A stretch of 64,000 nt of DNA, taken from assembly GCF_002930615.1 (NCBI RefSeq), contig NZ_PSNX01000014.1, positions 1 through 64,000 of the forward strand, given 5' to 3'. The notes under the pieces are model-generated. The model had not been told where the DNA came from. It saw nothing but the letters and a program-made list of their open reading frames with translations, and did not search any database. The stretch comes from Caldimonas caldifontis (GTDB taxonomy: Bacteria; Pseudomonadota; Gammaproteobacteria; Burkholderiales; Burkholderiaceae_C). The first letter of the stretch is position 1; every line of letters starts with the position of its first letter. This document shows, in pieces, positions 15,953 to 25,476 of the stretch. The position numbers were made by a program, and so were the translations under genes.

Positions 15953-16432
15953 ATGGAAACTTGCCCCAAGCTCACCCCGACCCAGGCCCTGCTGCTGCAT
16001 GCCGCCGCTCGCCGCGCCGATGGGCGCGTGATCCCACCCGACACCCTGCGCGGCGGCGCGTGGGCCAAGGTGATGACCTCACTGCTGCAGCGTGGCTGGG
16101 TCGAGCCGGCAGGCCGTGGCCACGCGCTGACCGACGCCGGCTACGCCGTGGCCGGGCACAAGCGACCCGCACCCGCGGAGGATGGCCAGCCGGTCAACGC
16201 GTCTGACGCCCTCCAACTTCTGAAGAGCATCCCACTTCGCCCCGGCAGCAAGCTCGCCGCGCTGGTGGCGGGGCTGGGCCACCCGAATGGGGCCAGGTCA
16301 GAGCCCGCCATCATCCAGGCCATCCTGCCGGGCAAGCAGCCGCGCTGCATGAGCCTGCTGTGGCTCCAGCGCAACCCGTTGCCTATCGACTGGGCCGCGC
16401 AGCGGGAGATGGTGGCGCGGTTTGATACCTGA
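15953..16432 (+). CDS. DUF3489-like small protein
   Basis: A 159-residue protein. The first half (KLTPTQALLLHAAARRADGRV, LRGGAWAKVMTSLLQRGWV, LTDAGYAVAG) has the pattern of the DUF3489 N-terminus, which looks like a winged helix. The second half does not match what I know of that family. ATG 15953 with CCCGGAG upstream is chosen over ATG 15947, which would be too close to it. Divergent from the AAA/DUF4143 gene; the 146-bp gap between them is AT-rich and probably carries both promoters. Confidence 0.62.
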   Translation: METCPKLTPTQALLLHAAARRADGRVIPPDTLRGGAWAKVMTSLLQRGWVEPAGRGHALTDAGYAVAGHKRPAPAEDGQPVNASDALQLLKSIPLRPGSKLAALVAGLGHPNGARSEPAIIQAILPGKQPRCMSLLWLQRNPLPIDWAAQREMVARFDT

Positions 16433-16437
16433 CCGGG

Positions 16438-16665
16438 TTATGAGCCCTCGATCACCCGTGCCACATCACCGTGGCAGGCAGTGCACTGGCCCACCAGCAG
16501 CAAGTCGCCACCTTTGATGGCGCCGCTGAAATGCGTGATCGCGGTCTCGTGACGGCAGTGGCCGCACCAGACGTTGGACAGCAGCCGCTTGCGGGTGTCG
16601 GCAGGGATGGACTCCCAGCGCTGGCGGGCGGGTTTGGTGAAAGTCGGCAGTGATTCGATGGGCAT
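16438..16665 (-). CDS. Small zinc-ribbon-like protein
   Basis: A 75-residue protein with two CxxC-type pairs: CGHC (34-37) and CTACH (61-65), separated by about 23 residues, so one Zn-binding ribbon is likely. Start ATG 16665 is 3 nt after the TacT-type acetyltransferase stop (16669), so it may be the third gene of the TacA-TacT transcript. Family unknown to me. Confidence 0.6.
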   Translation of the reverse strand: MPIESLPTFTKPARQRWESIPADTRKRLLSNVWCGHCRHETAITHFSGAIKGGDLLLVGQCTACHGDVARVIEGS

Positions 16666-16668
16666 GGT

Positions 16669-17169
16669 TCAACGGACCCAGCGACGGGCGTCCTTCAAGA
16701 GCAGCAACAATTGCTGTTCGCGCAGCGGTGACGCGATGAACCCGAACCGGGTGTAGAACCTCGCCGCTTCTTCATCGATGGGATGGGTCAGCATGGCACG
16801 GATGCCGGCCTGCTCGGCAATCAGCATCGTGCGACGAATCGCATCCTGAAGCATCCCGACGCCGATCCCGAGGCCCTGGTGCTCGCGTGACACGGCAAGC
16901 CGGGCCAGAATCACCACCGGCACCGGGTACTGTCCCATCCCTTTGCGAATGCGCTCCGGCGCCTCCAGCGTGTCGACCTGGCCCACGGTCAGGCTGAAGT
17001 AGCCCGCCACGCGGCCATCGTCCTCGGCAACGACAAAGGTCTTGGCGGAGCCACTGCCCTGCGCCTGGCGGGCGTGGCGCAACAGCCAGTCATTCAGCGC
17101 GGGCTTGCCGCAATCAAAACCCTCCAGCCGATGCTGCGCGGCCAGCGGCTCCGGTGCGCGCAACGTCAC
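16669..17169 (-). CDS. tacT: TacT-type GNAT acetyltransferase toxin
   Basis: A 166-residue GNAT protein. HRLEGFDCGKPALNDWLLRHARQAQGSGSAKTFVV is the TacT/AtaT opening (CG.P.LD.WL). The acetyl-CoA loop lies at REHQGLGIGVGMLQDAI (Q-x-x-G-x-G), and FYTRFGFIASP is the final motif. Such toxins acetylate the amino acid on charged tRNA and stop translation. GTG 17169 overlaps the antitoxin stop (GTGA). It is paired with the DUF1778 antitoxin 17166-17459, which is the standard arrangement. Confidence 0.9.
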   Translation of the reverse strand: MTLRAPEPLAAQHRLEGFDCGKPALNDWLLRHARQAQGSGSAKTFVVAEDDGRVAGYFSLTVGQVDTLEAPERIRKGMGQYPVPVVILARLAVSREHQGLGIGVGMLQDAIRRTMLIAEQAGIRAMLTHPIDEEAARFYTRFGFIASPLREQQLLLLLKDARRWVR

Positions 17170-17459
17170 TTCGTGTCCCAGGGCGCCTTGCGAGCGAAGA
17201 GGTCACGCAAGCCGTCGTTAGCCTGCTCGGGGCGCTCCAGCAGATCCATCAGGGCCTGGTACTGGCTGCCCGAAACCATGAACAATCGTTGGTCCAGCAG
17301 GGTCTGCTCGGCGGCCAGGCACGCGCTATCGAGGATGAAGTCGGTCAGCGATTTGTGGGCCACCTCGGCGGCACGGCGCAGCACCGCCTCCTGTTCGGGG
17401 GTAGCGCGCAGCCCAAGTCGGGCGGAGCGAGCGGAAGGCGACGATGCAACGGCAGTCAT
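17166..17459 (-). CDS. tacA: TacA-type DUF1778 antitoxin
   Basis: A 97-residue ribbon-helix-helix antitoxin. RLGLRATPEQEAVLRRAAEVAHKSLTDFILDSA is the DUF1778 core; the C-terminus LERPEQANDGLRDLFARKAPWD occupies the toxin. ATG 17459 follows AGAGGTG, a good ribosome binding site. A palindrome about 40 bp upstream (17499-17528) is a likely operator, as this family autorepresses with its toxin. Confidence 0.9.
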   Translation of the reverse strand: MTAVASSPSARSARLGLRATPEQEAVLRRAAEVAHKSLTDFILDSACLAAEQTLLDQRLFMVSGSQYQALMDLLERPEQANDGLRDLFARKAPWDTK

Positions 17460-17498
17460 GAAAGCACCTCTTTTGTTAGATCAACTGCCGCAATGTTA

Positions 17499-17528
17499 GT
17501 ACAAATGACGCACGTCATCTAGTTGTAC
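17499..17528. promoter_or_regulatory. Nested palindromes upstream of tacA
   Basis: GTACAA (17499-17504) and TTGTAC (17523-17528) surround ATGACG-CA-CGTCAT (17505-17518). Two inverted repeats nested 40-70 bp before the antitoxin start suggest the site bound by the TacA/TacT complex. Confidence 0.6.
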
Positions 17529-17703
17529 TGGTGACCGGCGGCCTTGGTTGACGATGAAACGCCGCGCGTAAGCCATTGATTTTGAAGGATCGGGTGCTGC
17601 GGCTACCCGCAGGCCAGACAGAGAACAGAGACGGCTCTGGCCGAGAAAGTGGCCGATTTCAGGCGTTTCGGCAGCAGGCCACCCGCAGGACGGATTGCCG
17701 GAA

Positions 17704-17806
17704 CCCCGCGTGGCGTGGGAATTTCAGGCAAGAATAAGGGCCCGGAGACTTTCCGGGCCCTGGTGATTGGTGGAGCCGGGGGGAATCGAACCCCCGTCCG
17801 CAAGCC
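17704..17806. repeat. Right ssrA repeat (tmRNA 3' end and terminator)
   Basis: The intact partner of 2128-2230. It covers the tmRNA terminator, the CCA end and the T-arm of ssrA. The aligned pair lies 15,576 bp apart in the same orientation, which is the arrangement expected of an element integrated at the ssrA 3' end. Confidence 0.75.
17738..17760 (-). terminator. ssrA terminator
   Basis: GGGCCCGG-AGACTTT-CCGGGCCC is a hairpin 8 bp beyond the tmRNA 3' end, and on the minus strand it is followed by TTATTCTT. It is the natural end of the tmRNA transcript. Confidence 0.85.
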
Positions 17807-18127
17807 ATCAACGGACAGTTCTACATGCTTAGCTGGCTGATTTGAGTCTCACGGCAGGGATCGCGCAGCAGCACGCTACCCCCATCGCCAGTCACTGGAT
17901 CTCATCCTGCGGTGAGTGACCCACCACCGGACCAGCCGATATGAATGACCTCTCAGCCCTTGCGGGCCCGGCCTATCGGCCAACCGTTGAGAGGCTCACC
18001 GGTGTTAAGCGGCGAGGGCGAAACGTTCGTCGTTCGCAGTTACTTTGTTCCAGTGGATTTACGAGCGAACTGGTGCTCGGCATGCCCTGTTCCGAATCCG
18101 CACCCACGTCGAAACCAGGTCGGCCCC
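17768..18127 (-). ncRNA. ssrA: Transfer-messenger RNA
   Basis: A 360-nt tmRNA, which rescues stalled ribosomes. 5' GGGGCCG (18127 down) pairs with CGGCTCC before the encoded ACCA end at 17768. The T-arm GGGGGTTCGATTCCCCCC is present, and GGTTTCGACGTGGG near the 5' end is the D-loop-like signature. The tag frame at 18037-18005 (GCG AAC GAC GAA ... TAA) encodes ANDERFALAA, the Burkholderiales form. The mature ends are assigned by pairing, not by experiment. Its partner SmpB is outside the window. Confidence 0.95.
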
Positions 18128-18171
18128 GGGAATCGGGAGTCGGATTGTATGTCGGGGCAAAGCAGACCGCT

Positions 18172-18852
18172 TCAAGCCCCCTTCAACCCCAACAGCGGCA
18201 GCAGATCCAGAGGTCGGGGAACGACATGGTCTGCCGCCCACGATGAGACGTCCGCATGTTCGCCCAGATAGCCATAGGCCGCAGCCACACAGGGCATGCC
18301 GGCCGCGCGTGCAGCCTGGATGTCGCGCAGGTCGTCGCCGACGTAAACGGCCTGCGTGGCCGCGGTCAGCAACCGCCGACAGGCTTCGAGCAGCGGTTCC
18401 GGGTGCGGCTTGGCATGCGGCGTGGTGTCGCCCGCGATCACCACCGCCGCGCGCTGCGACAGCCCCAAGGCTTCGAGCACCGGGCCTGTGAACCGCATGG
18501 CCTTGTTGGTGACCACACCCCAGCGCACCCCCGCGTGCTCCAGGCCGTCGAGCAGTTCAGGCACCCCTTCGAAAAGACGGGACTTCACGTCCAGGGCGGC
18601 AGCGTACTCGGCCAGAAATTCCTCGCGCAGGGCGTCGAACTCGGCATCGGCGGGCCCCTTGCCCAACGCCACACCGATCATCCCGCGGGCCCCGGCCGAC
18701 GCCACCGGCCGCAGGCGATCCACGGACAGTGCCGGCAGCCCGCGTCGCTCGCGCATGCGGTTGGCAGCCCCGGCGAGGTCCGGTGCGGTGTCGGCCAGGG
18801 TCCCATCCAGGTCAAACAGCACCACCTGGGGAAGGCTCAGAAAGGCGCTCAT
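18172..18852 (-). CDS. gph: Phosphoglycolate phosphatase (HAD family)
   Basis: A 226-residue HAD phosphatase that clears 2-phosphoglycolate from DNA repair. [20 protein letters not shown] has the nucleophile (DxDGT, motif I), GVVTNKAM is motif [16 protein letters not shown] has the motif III lysine, and [17 protein letters not shown] is motif IV. ATG 18852 overlaps the ubiG stop (ATGA), the usual ubiG-gph pair in Burkholderiales. Its order (ubiG first, then gph on the minus strand) implies shared transcription. Confidence 0.93.
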   Translation of the reverse strand: MSAFLSLPQVVLFDLDGTLADTAPDLAGAANRMRERRGLPALSVDRLRPVASAGARGMIGVALGKGPADAEFDALREEFLAEYAAALDVKSRLFEGVPELLDGLEHAGVRWGVVTNKAMRFTGPVLEALGLSQRAAVVIAGDTTPHAKPHPEPLLEACRRLLTAATQAVYVGDDLRDIQAARAAGMPCVAAAYGYLGEHADVSSWAADHVVPRPLDLLPLLGLKGA

Positions 18853-19559
18853 GGCTTGCGACACGCGGTCATGTAGTTGACGCTGAGGTTGTCCGAAAGC
18901 CAGTACCGACCCGTGAACGGGTTGTACTCGAGCCCTCGACTGGCGCTCGGCTCGAGGTCGGCATCCCGGCACCACTGGGCCAGTTCCCTCGGCCGGATGA
19001 AGCGCGCGTATTCATGGGTGCCCCTCGGCAGCAACTTGAGCACGTATTCGGCCCCCACGATCGCAAAAAGAAAGGACTTGGGATTGCGGTTGAGCGTGGA
19101 GAAGAAGACCCACCCCCCGGGTTTCACCAGGGTGCTGGCCGAGCGGATCACCGACGCAGGGTCCGGCACGTGCTCGAGCATCTCCATGCAGGTGACGACG
19201 TCGAACTGAGCAGGCTGTTCTGCGGCCAGGGCCTCGGCAGAAACCTCCCGGTAGCTCACGTTGGGCGTGCTGGCCTCCAGGGCATGAAGCTGGGCCACCT
19301 TGAGGGGCTTGGCGGCCAGGTCGATGCCCAGCACATGGGCGCCTCGCCGCGCCATCGCATCGCTGAGGATGCCCCCTCCACAGCCGATGTCCACCACCCG
19401 CTTGCCGCTCAGGCCGGCCAGGGCATCGATCCAGTCCAGGCGCAGGGGATTGATCTGGTGCAGCGGCTTGAACTCACTCTCAGGGTCCCACCACCGGTGG
19501 GCGAGCTCGCTGAACTTGGCCAGTTCCTGAGGATCGGCATTGAGGGTGGTCTGTGTCAT
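18849..19559 (-). CDS. ubiG: UbiG: bifunctional ubiquinone O-methyltransferase
   Basis: A 236-residue AdoMet O-methyltransferase for both O-methylations in ubiquinone synthesis. [30 protein letters not shown] is the UbiG-specific N-terminus, [19 protein letters not shown] motif [11 protein letters not shown] motif [22 protein letters not shown] the later block. The start at 19559 ([10 protein letters not shown]) agrees with family beginnings; two earlier in-frame starts (19577, 19568) add little. Sits between gph and the ompA-type gene, separated from it by a two-way terminator. Confidence 0.95.
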   Translation of the reverse strand: MTQTTLNADPQELAKFSELAHRWWDPESEFKPLHQINPLRLDWIDALAGLSGKRVVDIGCGGGILSDAMARRGAHVLGIDLAAKPLKVAQLHALEASTPNVSYREVSAEALAAEQPAQFDVVTCMEMLEHVPDPASVIRSASTLVKPGGWVFFSTLNRNPKSFLFAIVGAEYVLKLLPRGTHEYARFIRPRELAQWCRDADLEPSASRGLEYNPFTGRYWLSDNLSVNYMTACRKP

Positions 19560-19591
19560 GGGCGCCATTGTGCACAAGGGCCAGGGGCAAG

Positions 19592-19617
19592 AAAAAACCC
19601 CGCCGAAGCGGGGTTTT
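19592..19617. terminator. Two-way terminator between ubiG and ompA
   Basis: AAAACCCCGC (19594-19603) and GCGGGGTTTT (19608-19617) form a perfect 10-bp stem around CGAA. On the minus strand a T-run follows, ending the ompA transcript; the A-rich other side makes it symmetric. Confidence 0.9.
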
Positions 19618-19634
19618 GTGCGGGGTGCGCGAAA

Positions 19635-20291
19635 TCAGCGGACGGCGCGCGTACCCACCACTTCGATCTCCACGCGACGGTTCTTCGCACGGCCCTCGCG
19701 GGTGCTGTTGTCAGCCACGGGCTGCTTCTCACCCTTGCCCTCGGTGTACACGCGGTTCTGTTCCACGCCCTTGGACACGAGGTAGTTCTTCACCGCTTCA
19801 GCACGGCGCACCGACAGGCGCTGGTTGTAGGCATCGTTGCCGACGGAGTCCGTGTGACCCACGGCGATGATCACTTCCAGGTTGATGCCCTTGATCTTGT
19901 CCACCAGGTCATCCAGGCGGGCACGGCCTTCCGGCTTGAGCTCGGCCTTGTCGAAATCGAAGAAGGCATCAGCGGCGAAGGTGACCTTCTCGCTGGTCGG
20001 AGCCGGAGCCGGAGCGGGGGCCGGTGCCGGGGCGGGCGCCGGAGCGGGGGCCGGTGCCGGGGCGGGCGCCGGAGCGGGTGCCGGGGCCGGAGCGGCCGGC
20101 TTCAGCGCACCGTCGCAAGCCTGGGCGGCCGTGGCGGGCGTCCAGGTGGCGTCACGCCAGCACAGCTCGTTGGTGCCGTTCTTCCAGAGCGTGCCGTCGG
20201 TTGCACGCCAGTTGTCCACCGTCTGGGCCAGCGCACCGGAGGCCAGAGCGGCCGAAGCAAACAGCGCCGCCACTTTGTTCAGTTTGTTCAT
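19635..20291 (-). CDS. OmpA-family outer-membrane protein
   Basis: A 218-residue secreted protein. An N-terminal signal peptide (MNKLNKVAALFASAALASGALA) is cut after ALA. Residues 24-62 have an unusual segment with two Cys. An Ala-Pro linker of about 36 residues follows. The C-terminal OmpA domain (FFDFDKAELKPEGRARLDDL, HTDSVGNDAYNQRLSVRRAEAV, REGRAKNRRVEIEV) binds peptidoglycan. The start ATG 20291 is preceded by AGGAG. No beta-barrel is present, so the protein is more likely a periplasmic peptidoglycan-associated protein or lipid-free anchor. The linker is encoded by tandem repeats (20011-20090). Confidence 0.92.
   Translation of the reverse strand: MNKLNKVAALFASAALASGALAQTVDNWRATDGTLWKNGTNELCWRDATWTPATAAQACDGALKPAAPAPAPAPAPAPAPAPAPAPAPAPAPAPAPAPTSEKVTFAADAFFDFDKAELKPEGRARLDDLVDKIKGINLEVIIAVGHTDSVGNDAYNQRLSVRRAEAVKNYLVSKGVEQNRVYTEGKGEKQPVADNSTREGRAKNRRVEIEVVGTRAVR
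20011..20090. repeat. 30-bp tandem repeat coding the Ala-Pro linker
   Basis: Bases 20011-20040 are repeated exactly at 20041-20070, and a partial third unit follows. Each unit encodes five Ala-Pro pairs on the minus strand. Such repeats can change length by slippage. Confidence 0.85.
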
Positions 20292-20569
20292 GTTTCTCCT
20301 CGCAAGAAAAGCCGCAGACTGGCTGCGAAAAGTCCACCAAAAATGGGACGGATCAAGGAAACGCGCCGTAACGGCCGGGTTTCACTACCGACAAATCATT
20401 GTGCCATAGCGTGTCACTTGGACAAGTTTTTGTCCCTAGGCCCACTTTCGGCGGGGGCCCCTGTTGCTCTCGCACGACAACCCGCGCCGCTTAGAATGCC
20501 CGCTTGTCAGACATCGGCTGACACCGTCCTCGCACAGCCGCCCGGTTGTGCCGCCATCCCAGGGATCGC
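20292..20569. promoter_or_regulatory. Divergent ompA-gyrA promoter region
   Basis: A 278-bp gap without genes. GGACAA-GTTT-TTGTCC (20420-20435) is a perfect 6-bp palindrome, perhaps a protein site. TTAGAATG (20490-20497) upstream of gyrA resembles a -10 box. The stretch has no other feature I can support. Confidence 0.4.
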
Positions 20570-23200
20570 ATGACTCAGTTCGCCAAAGAAACCCTTCCCG
20601 TCAGCCTCGAAGAGGAAATGCGGCGCTCCTATCTCGATTACGCGATGAGCGTGATCGTTGGCCGCGCCTTGCCCGACGCCCGAGATGGCCTCAAGCCCGT
20701 CCATCGGCGCGTGCTGTTTGCCATGCACGAGCTGAACAACGACTGGAACCGGCCTTACAAGAAGTCGGCCCGTATCGTCGGCGACGTGATCGGTAAGTAC
20801 CACCCGCATGGCGACTCGGCGGTGTACGACACCATCGTGCGCATGGCCCAGGATTTCTCGTTGCGCCACATGCTGGTGGACGGCCAGGGCAACTTCGGTT
20901 CGGTCGATGGCGACAACGCCGCGGCGATGCGCTACACCGAAATCCGCCTGGCCAAGATCGCCCACGAGATGCTGGCCGACATCGACAAGGAGACCGTCGA
21001 CTACGGCCCCAACTATGACGGCTCCGAGAAGGAGCCGCTGGTGCTCCCCACGCGGCTGCCCAACCTGCTGGTCAACGGCTCGGCCGGCATCGCGGTGGGC
21101 ATGGCCACGAACATTCCGCCCCACAACCTCAACGAGGTGGTCGACGCCTGCCAGCATCTGCTGAAGAACCCGCAGGCCACGGTCGATGAGCTGATGGAGA
21201 TCATCCCGGCGCCCGACTTCCCGACGGCGGGCATCATCTACGGCCTGTCGGGCGTGCGCGATGGCTACCGAACCGGCCGCGGCAAGGTGGTGATGCGCGC
21301 GCGCTGCCACTTCGAGGACATCGACAAGGGAGCGCGCCAGGCCATCATCGTCGACGAGATCCCCTACCAGGTGAACAAGAAGAACCTGCTCGAGCGCATT
21401 GCCGAGCTGGTTCACGAGAAGAAGATCGAAGGCATCAGCCACATCCAGGACGAGTCCGACAAGTCGGGCATGCGGGTGGTGATCGAGCTCAAGCGCGGCG
21501 AAGTGCCCGAGGTGGTGCTGAACAACCTGTACAAGCAGACGCAGCTGCAGGACACCTTCGGCATGAACATGGTGGCGCTGATCGACGGTCAGCCCAAGCT
21601 GTGCAACCTCAAGGACCTGCTGGCGATCTTCCTCGAACACCGCCGCGAGGTGGTCACCCGCCGCACGGTGTTCGAGCTGCGCAAGGCCCGCGAACGTGGC
21701 CATGTGCTCGAAGGCCTGGCCGTGGCGCTGGCCAACATCGACGAGTTCATCACCATCATCAAGAACTCACCGACGCCGCCGATCGCCAAGCAGGAGCTGA
21801 TGGCACGCTCCTGGGACTCCTCGCTGGTGCGCGAAATGCTGGCCCGCGCCGAGGGCGAGACGGTCGGTGGCCGCGCGGCCTACCGCCCCGAGGGCCTGCC
21901 GCTGCACTACGGCCTGCAGGCCGACGGCCTGTACCGCCTGTCCGACGACCAGGCCGGCGAAATCCTGCAGATGCGCCTGCAACGCCTCACGGGCCTGGAG
22001 CAGGACAAGATCATCGGCGAGTACAAGGACGTGATGGCCCAGATCGCCGACCTGCTCGACATCCTGGCCAAGCCCGAGCGGGTGACCTTCATCATCGGCG
22101 AGGAACTCACGGCGCTGAAGCAGGAGTTCGGCCAGACGAAGGTGGGCGCGCGGCGCAGCCAGATCGAGCACAACGCCCAGGAACTCGACACCGAGGACCT
22201 GATCACCCCGCAGGACATGGTGGTGACGCTCAGCCACAGCGGCTACATCAAGAGCCAGCCGCTGGCCGAGTACCGCGCCCAGCGCCGCGGCGGCCGCGGA
22301 AAGCAGGCGACAGCCACCAAGGAAGACGACTGGATCGACCAGCTCTTCATCGCCAACACGCACGACTACATCCTGTGCTTCTCCAACCGTGGCCGGGTGT
22401 ACTGGCTCAAGGTGTGGGAAGTGCCCCAGGGCGGCCGGGCCTCGCGCGGCAAGCCCATCGTGAACATGTTCCCGCTGCAGCCGGGCGAGAAAATCAACGT
22501 CGTGCTGCCGCTCACCGGCGAGTTCCGCAGTTTCCCGGCCGATCACTACGTCTTCATGGCCACCGCCCAGGGCACGGTCAAGAAGACGGCACTGGACGAA
22601 TTCAGCAACCCGCGCAAGGCCGGCATCATCGCCGTGGATCTGGACGAAGGCGACTTTCTCATCGGTGCAGCGCTGACCGACGGTCACCACGATGTCATGC
22701 TCTTCAGCGACGGCGGCAAGGCCGTGCGCTTCGACGAGAACGACGTGCGCGCGATGGGCCGCCAGGCCCGCGGCGTGCGCGGCATGATGCTGGAGGACGG
22801 CCAGAGCGTGATCGCCATGCTGGTGGCCGAGGACGAGACGCAAAGCGTGCTCACCGCCACTGAGAACGGCTACGGCAAGCGCACCTCCATCGTCGAGTAC
22901 ACCCGCCACGGACGCGGCACCAAGGGCATGATCGCCATCCAGCAGAGCGAGCGCAACGGCAAGGTCGTCGCCGCCACGCTGGTGCGTGCCGAGGACGAGA
23001 TCATGCTGATCACCGACAAGGGCGTGCTGGTGCGCACCCGCGTGGCCGAGATCCGCGAACTGGGCCGCGCCACCCAGGGCGTGACCCTGATCGCACTGGA
23101 TGACGGCGCCAAGCTTTCCGGCCTGCAGCGCATCGTCGAAAACGACGCCGCCGAGCGCGAAGGCGACGCGCAGGCAGGAGAGGGCGAAGCTTCCGACTGA
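20570..23200 (+). CDS. gyrA: DNA gyrase subunit A
   Basis: An 876-residue gyrase A, which cuts and rejoins DNA to introduce negative supercoils. Catalytic Tyr 122 lies in [14 protein letters not shown]. The quinolone-determining region keeps wild-type Ser 83 and Asp 87 ([12 protein letters not shown]). The C-terminal beta-pinwheel holds the GyrA box QRRGGRG. The start ATG 20570 has AGGG just upstream. It heads the cluster gyrA-serC-pheA-tyrA-aroA/cmk, a standard order. No resistance mutation is seen at the two main positions. Confidence 0.98.
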   Translation: MTQFAKETLPVSLEEEMRRSYLDYAMSVIVGRALPDARDGLKPVHRRVLFAMHELNNDWNRPYKKSARIVGDVIGKYHPHGDSAVYDTIVRMAQDFSLRHMLVDGQGNFGSVDGDNAAAMRYTEIRLAKIAHEMLADIDKETVDYGPNYDGSEKEPLVLPTRLPNLLVNGSAGIAVGMATNIPPHNLNEVVDACQHLLKNPQATVDELMEIIPAPDFPTAGIIYGLSGVRDGYRTGRGKVVMRARCHFEDIDKGARQAIIVDEIPYQVNKKNLLERIAELVHEKKIEGISHIQDESDKSGMRVVIELKRGEVPEVVLNNLYKQTQLQDTFGMNMVALIDGQPKLCNLKDLLAIFLEHRREVVTRRTVFELRKARERGHVLEGLAVALANIDEFITIIKNSPTPPIAKQELMARSWDSSLVREMLARAEGETVGGRAAYRPEGLPLHYGLQADGLYRLSDDQAGEILQMRLQRLTGLEQDKIIGEYKDVMAQIADLLDILAKPERVTFIIGEELTALKQEFGQTKVGARRSQIEHNAQELDTEDLITPQDMVVTLSHSGYIKSQPLAEYRAQRRGGRGKQATATKEDDWIDQLFIANTHDYILCFSNRGRVYWLKVWEVPQGGRASRGKPIVNMFPLQPGEKINVVLPLTGEFRSFPADHYVFMATAQGTVKKTALDEFSNPRKAGIIAVDLDEGDFLIGAALTDGHHDVMLFSDGGKAVRFDENDVRAMGRQARGVRGMMLEDGQSVIAMLVAEDETQSVLTATENGYGKRTSIVEYTRHGRGTKGMIAIQQSERNGKVVAATLVRAEDEIMLITDKGVLVRTRVAEIRELGRATQGVTLIALDDGAKLSGLQRIVENDAAEREGDAQAGEGEASD

Positions 23201-23269
23201 TCCGCCACGGACCCTCAGGGGCTGCGCCATCGGCAAGCCTCTGTGCCTTGAACCTGCCGCCGCGCCACC

Positions 23270-24361
23270 ATGAAACGCCCCTACAACTTCTCTGCCGGCC
23301 CTGCCGCCCTGCCGCAACCGGTCCTCGAGCAAGCTGCCGCCGAGATGCTGGATTGGCACGGCAGCGGCATGAGCGTGATGGAGATGAGCCATCGCGGACG
23401 CGAGTTCGGCGAAATCCTCGACCAGGCCGAAGCCGACCTGCGCGAACTCCTGGCCGTGCCAGCGCACTTCAAGGTGCTGTTCATGCAAGGCGGTGGACTG
23501 GGTGAAAACGCCATCGTGCCGCTGAACCTCTCGCGTGGCGGGCTGGTGGATTTCGTGGTGACGGGGTCGTGGTCGGGCAAGTCCTACAAAGAGGCGGCAC
23601 GCTACTGCAATCCCGCACTGGCCGCCAGCAGCGAGGCCAGCGGCTACACCAGCCTGCCCCCGCCGGCCACCTGGCGCCTTCGTGGCGGCGCCTCGTACGT
23701 GCATGTGTGCACCAATGAAACCATTCATGGGGTGGAGTTCCAGCAGCTGCCCGATCTGCGGGCGCTGGGCTGCGACGCCCCGCTGGTGATCGACTGTTCC
23801 TCTCACATTGCCTCGCGACCCATCGACTGGTCGCGCGTGGGCCTGGCCTTTGCAGGCGCACAGAAGAACATCGGCCCGGCCGGCGTGACCCTGGTCATCG
23901 TGCGAGACGACCTCCTGGGCCACGCCCTTCCGGTGTGCCCGAGCGCCTTCGATTACCGCATCGTGGCCGACAACCGTTCGATGTACAACACCCCGCCCAC
24001 CTACGGCATCTACCTCGCGGGGCTGGTGTTTCAATGGCTCAAGCGGGAAGGCGGCGTGGCCGAGATGGAGCGCCGCGCCATCGAGCGCTCGACCCTGGTG
24101 TACGACTTCATCGACGGCTCGGGCTGGTACGTCAACCGCGTGGACCGCTCGTGTCGCTCGCGCATGAATCTGCCCTTCTTCCTGCCCGATGACCGGCTCA
24201 ACGAACCCTTCCTGGCGGGTGCACGCGAGCGAGGCCTGTTGCAGCTGAAGGGCCACAAGAGCGTGGGTGGCATGCGCGCCAGCCTCTACAACGCGATGCC
24301 CCTGGACGGCGCACGGGCGCTGGTGGACTACATGCGAGAATTCGCAGCTTCCCATGGCTGA
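23270..24361 (+). CDS. serC: Phosphoserine aminotransferase
   Basis: A 363-residue class V aminotransferase making phosphoserine from 3-phosphohydroxypyruvate, and also acting in pyridoxal phosphate synthesis. [21 protein letters not shown] is the family start, [15 protein letters not shown] holds the PLP lysine, and [17 protein letters not shown] is the conserved later block. Its stop overlaps the pheA start by 8 nt, so serC, pheA and tyrA are translated in sequence. Confidence 0.97.
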   Translation: MKRPYNFSAGPAALPQPVLEQAAAEMLDWHGSGMSVMEMSHRGREFGEILDQAEADLRELLAVPAHFKVLFMQGGGLGENAIVPLNLSRGGLVDFVVTGSWSGKSYKEAARYCNPALAASSEASGYTSLPPPATWRLRGGASYVHVCTNETIHGVEFQQLPDLRALGCDAPLVIDCSSHIASRPIDWSRVGLAFAGAQKNIGPAGVTLVIVRDDLLGHALPVCPSAFDYRIVADNRSMYNTPPTYGIYLAGLVFQWLKREGGVAEMERRAIERSTLVYDFIDGSGWYVNRVDRSCRSRMNLPFFLPDDRLNEPFLAGARERGLLQLKGHKSVGGMRASLYNAMPLDGARALVDYMREFAASHG

Positions 24362-25454
24362 GACCCCTACCCCCGACGAACTGCTGGCGTTACGCAATCA
24401 GATCGACACCGTCGATCGGGAACTGCTGGCGCTGCTCAACCGCCGTGCCGGTCTGGCGCAGGCGGTGGGTGAGCTCAAGAAGAAGGAAGGCTCGGTGGTG
24501 TTCCGCCCCGAGCGTGAAGCCCAGGTCATCGACGGTCTGAAGGCCGTGAACCAGGGGCCACTGAAATCCGAATCGGTGGCGCCGATCTGGCGCGAGATCA
24601 TGTCGGCCTGCCGTGCCCTGGAAACGCCCACCCGCGTGGCCTACCTGGGTCCGGCCGGCACCTTCAGCGAACTGGCGGCACTGGGCTTTTTCGGGTCGTC
24701 CATCGTGCGCGTGCCTTGCGCCAGCATCGACGAGGTCTTCCGCACCACCACGGCCGGCGCCGCCGATTTCGGCGTGGTGCCCGTGGAGAACTCCACCGAA
24801 GGCGTGGTGGCCCGCTCGCTCGACCTCTTCCTGACCACCCCGCTGTTCATCATCGGCGAGACCAGCCTCTTCGTGCAGCACAACCTGCTGCGCAAGGAGA
24901 ACTCCCTCCATGACATCGAGGCCGTGTGCGCCCACCCCCAGGCCCTGGCGCAATGCCATCTGTGGCTGAGCAACCACCTGCCCAACGTCGAGCGCCGCCC
25001 GGTGGCCAGCAATGCCGAAGGAGCCCGGCTGGCCAGCGAGAACCCGCGCCTGGCCGGCATCGCCAGCGAACGCGCGGCCAGCGAGTACGGCCTGCACGTG
25101 GTGGCGCCGGCCATCCAGGACGACCCGCACAACCGCACCCGCTTTGCCATCGTCACCCACCCCGATCGCCACCCCCAACCCAAGGCCTCGGGCCATGACT
25201 GCACCAGCCTCGTGGTGTCGGTGACCAACCGCCCCGGCGCCGTGCATGACATGCTGGTGCCCCTCAAGCACTACGGCGTGTCGATGAGCCGCTTCGAGTC
25301 GCGCCCGGCGCGCTCGGGCCAGTGGGAGTATTACTTCTACATCGATGTCCAGGGCCATCCCGACCAGGCCCACGTGGCGCAGGCCTTGAAGGAACTGCGC
25401 GACGTGTGTGCCTTCTTCAAGCTGCTGGGGACCTACCCCATCGACGTGCACTGA
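24354..25454 (+). CDS. pheA: PheA: chorismate mutase / prephenate dehydratase
   Basis: A 366-residue bifunctional enzyme of phenylalanine synthesis. Residues 5-90 are chorismate mutase ([30 protein letters not shown]), about 97-275 prephenate dehydratase ([27 protein letters not shown]), and the end is the ACT domain with [18 protein letters not shown] for feedback by phenylalanine. ATG 24354 overlaps serC by 8 nt; no earlier start has better support. The ESRP motif is that of Phe-sensitive enzymes. Confidence 0.97.
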   Translation: MAETPTPDELLALRNQIDTVDRELLALLNRRAGLAQAVGELKKKEGSVVFRPEREAQVIDGLKAVNQGPLKSESVAPIWREIMSACRALETPTRVAYLGPAGTFSELAALGFFGSSIVRVPCASIDEVFRTTTAGAADFGVVPVENSTEGVVARSLDLFLTTPLFIIGETSLFVQHNLLRKENSLHDIEAVCAHPQALAQCHLWLSNHLPNVERRPVASNAEGARLASENPRLAGIASERAASEYGLHVVAPAIQDDPHNRTRFAIVTHPDRHPQPKASGHDCTSLVVSVTNRPGAVHDMLVPLKHYGVSMSRFESRPARSGQWEYYFYIDVQGHPDQAHVAQALKELRDVCAFFKLLGTYPIDVH

Positions 25455-25476
25455 TTCCGCCGGGAGTTGCAGGGAG

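Noticed and set aside
1-17800. Search for a phage or island integrase
   Set aside because: No tyrosine or serine recombinase domain was found in any frame; only a small HTH protein and fragments that may belong to such cassettes.
18855-18975. Longer start for gph
   Set aside because: It would run deep into ubiG; ATG 18852 has a standard ATGA overlap.
21767-24397. Long antisense open frame across gyrA and serC
   Set aside because: Opposite strand of two conserved genes, rich in His/Gly/Ala, with no domain.
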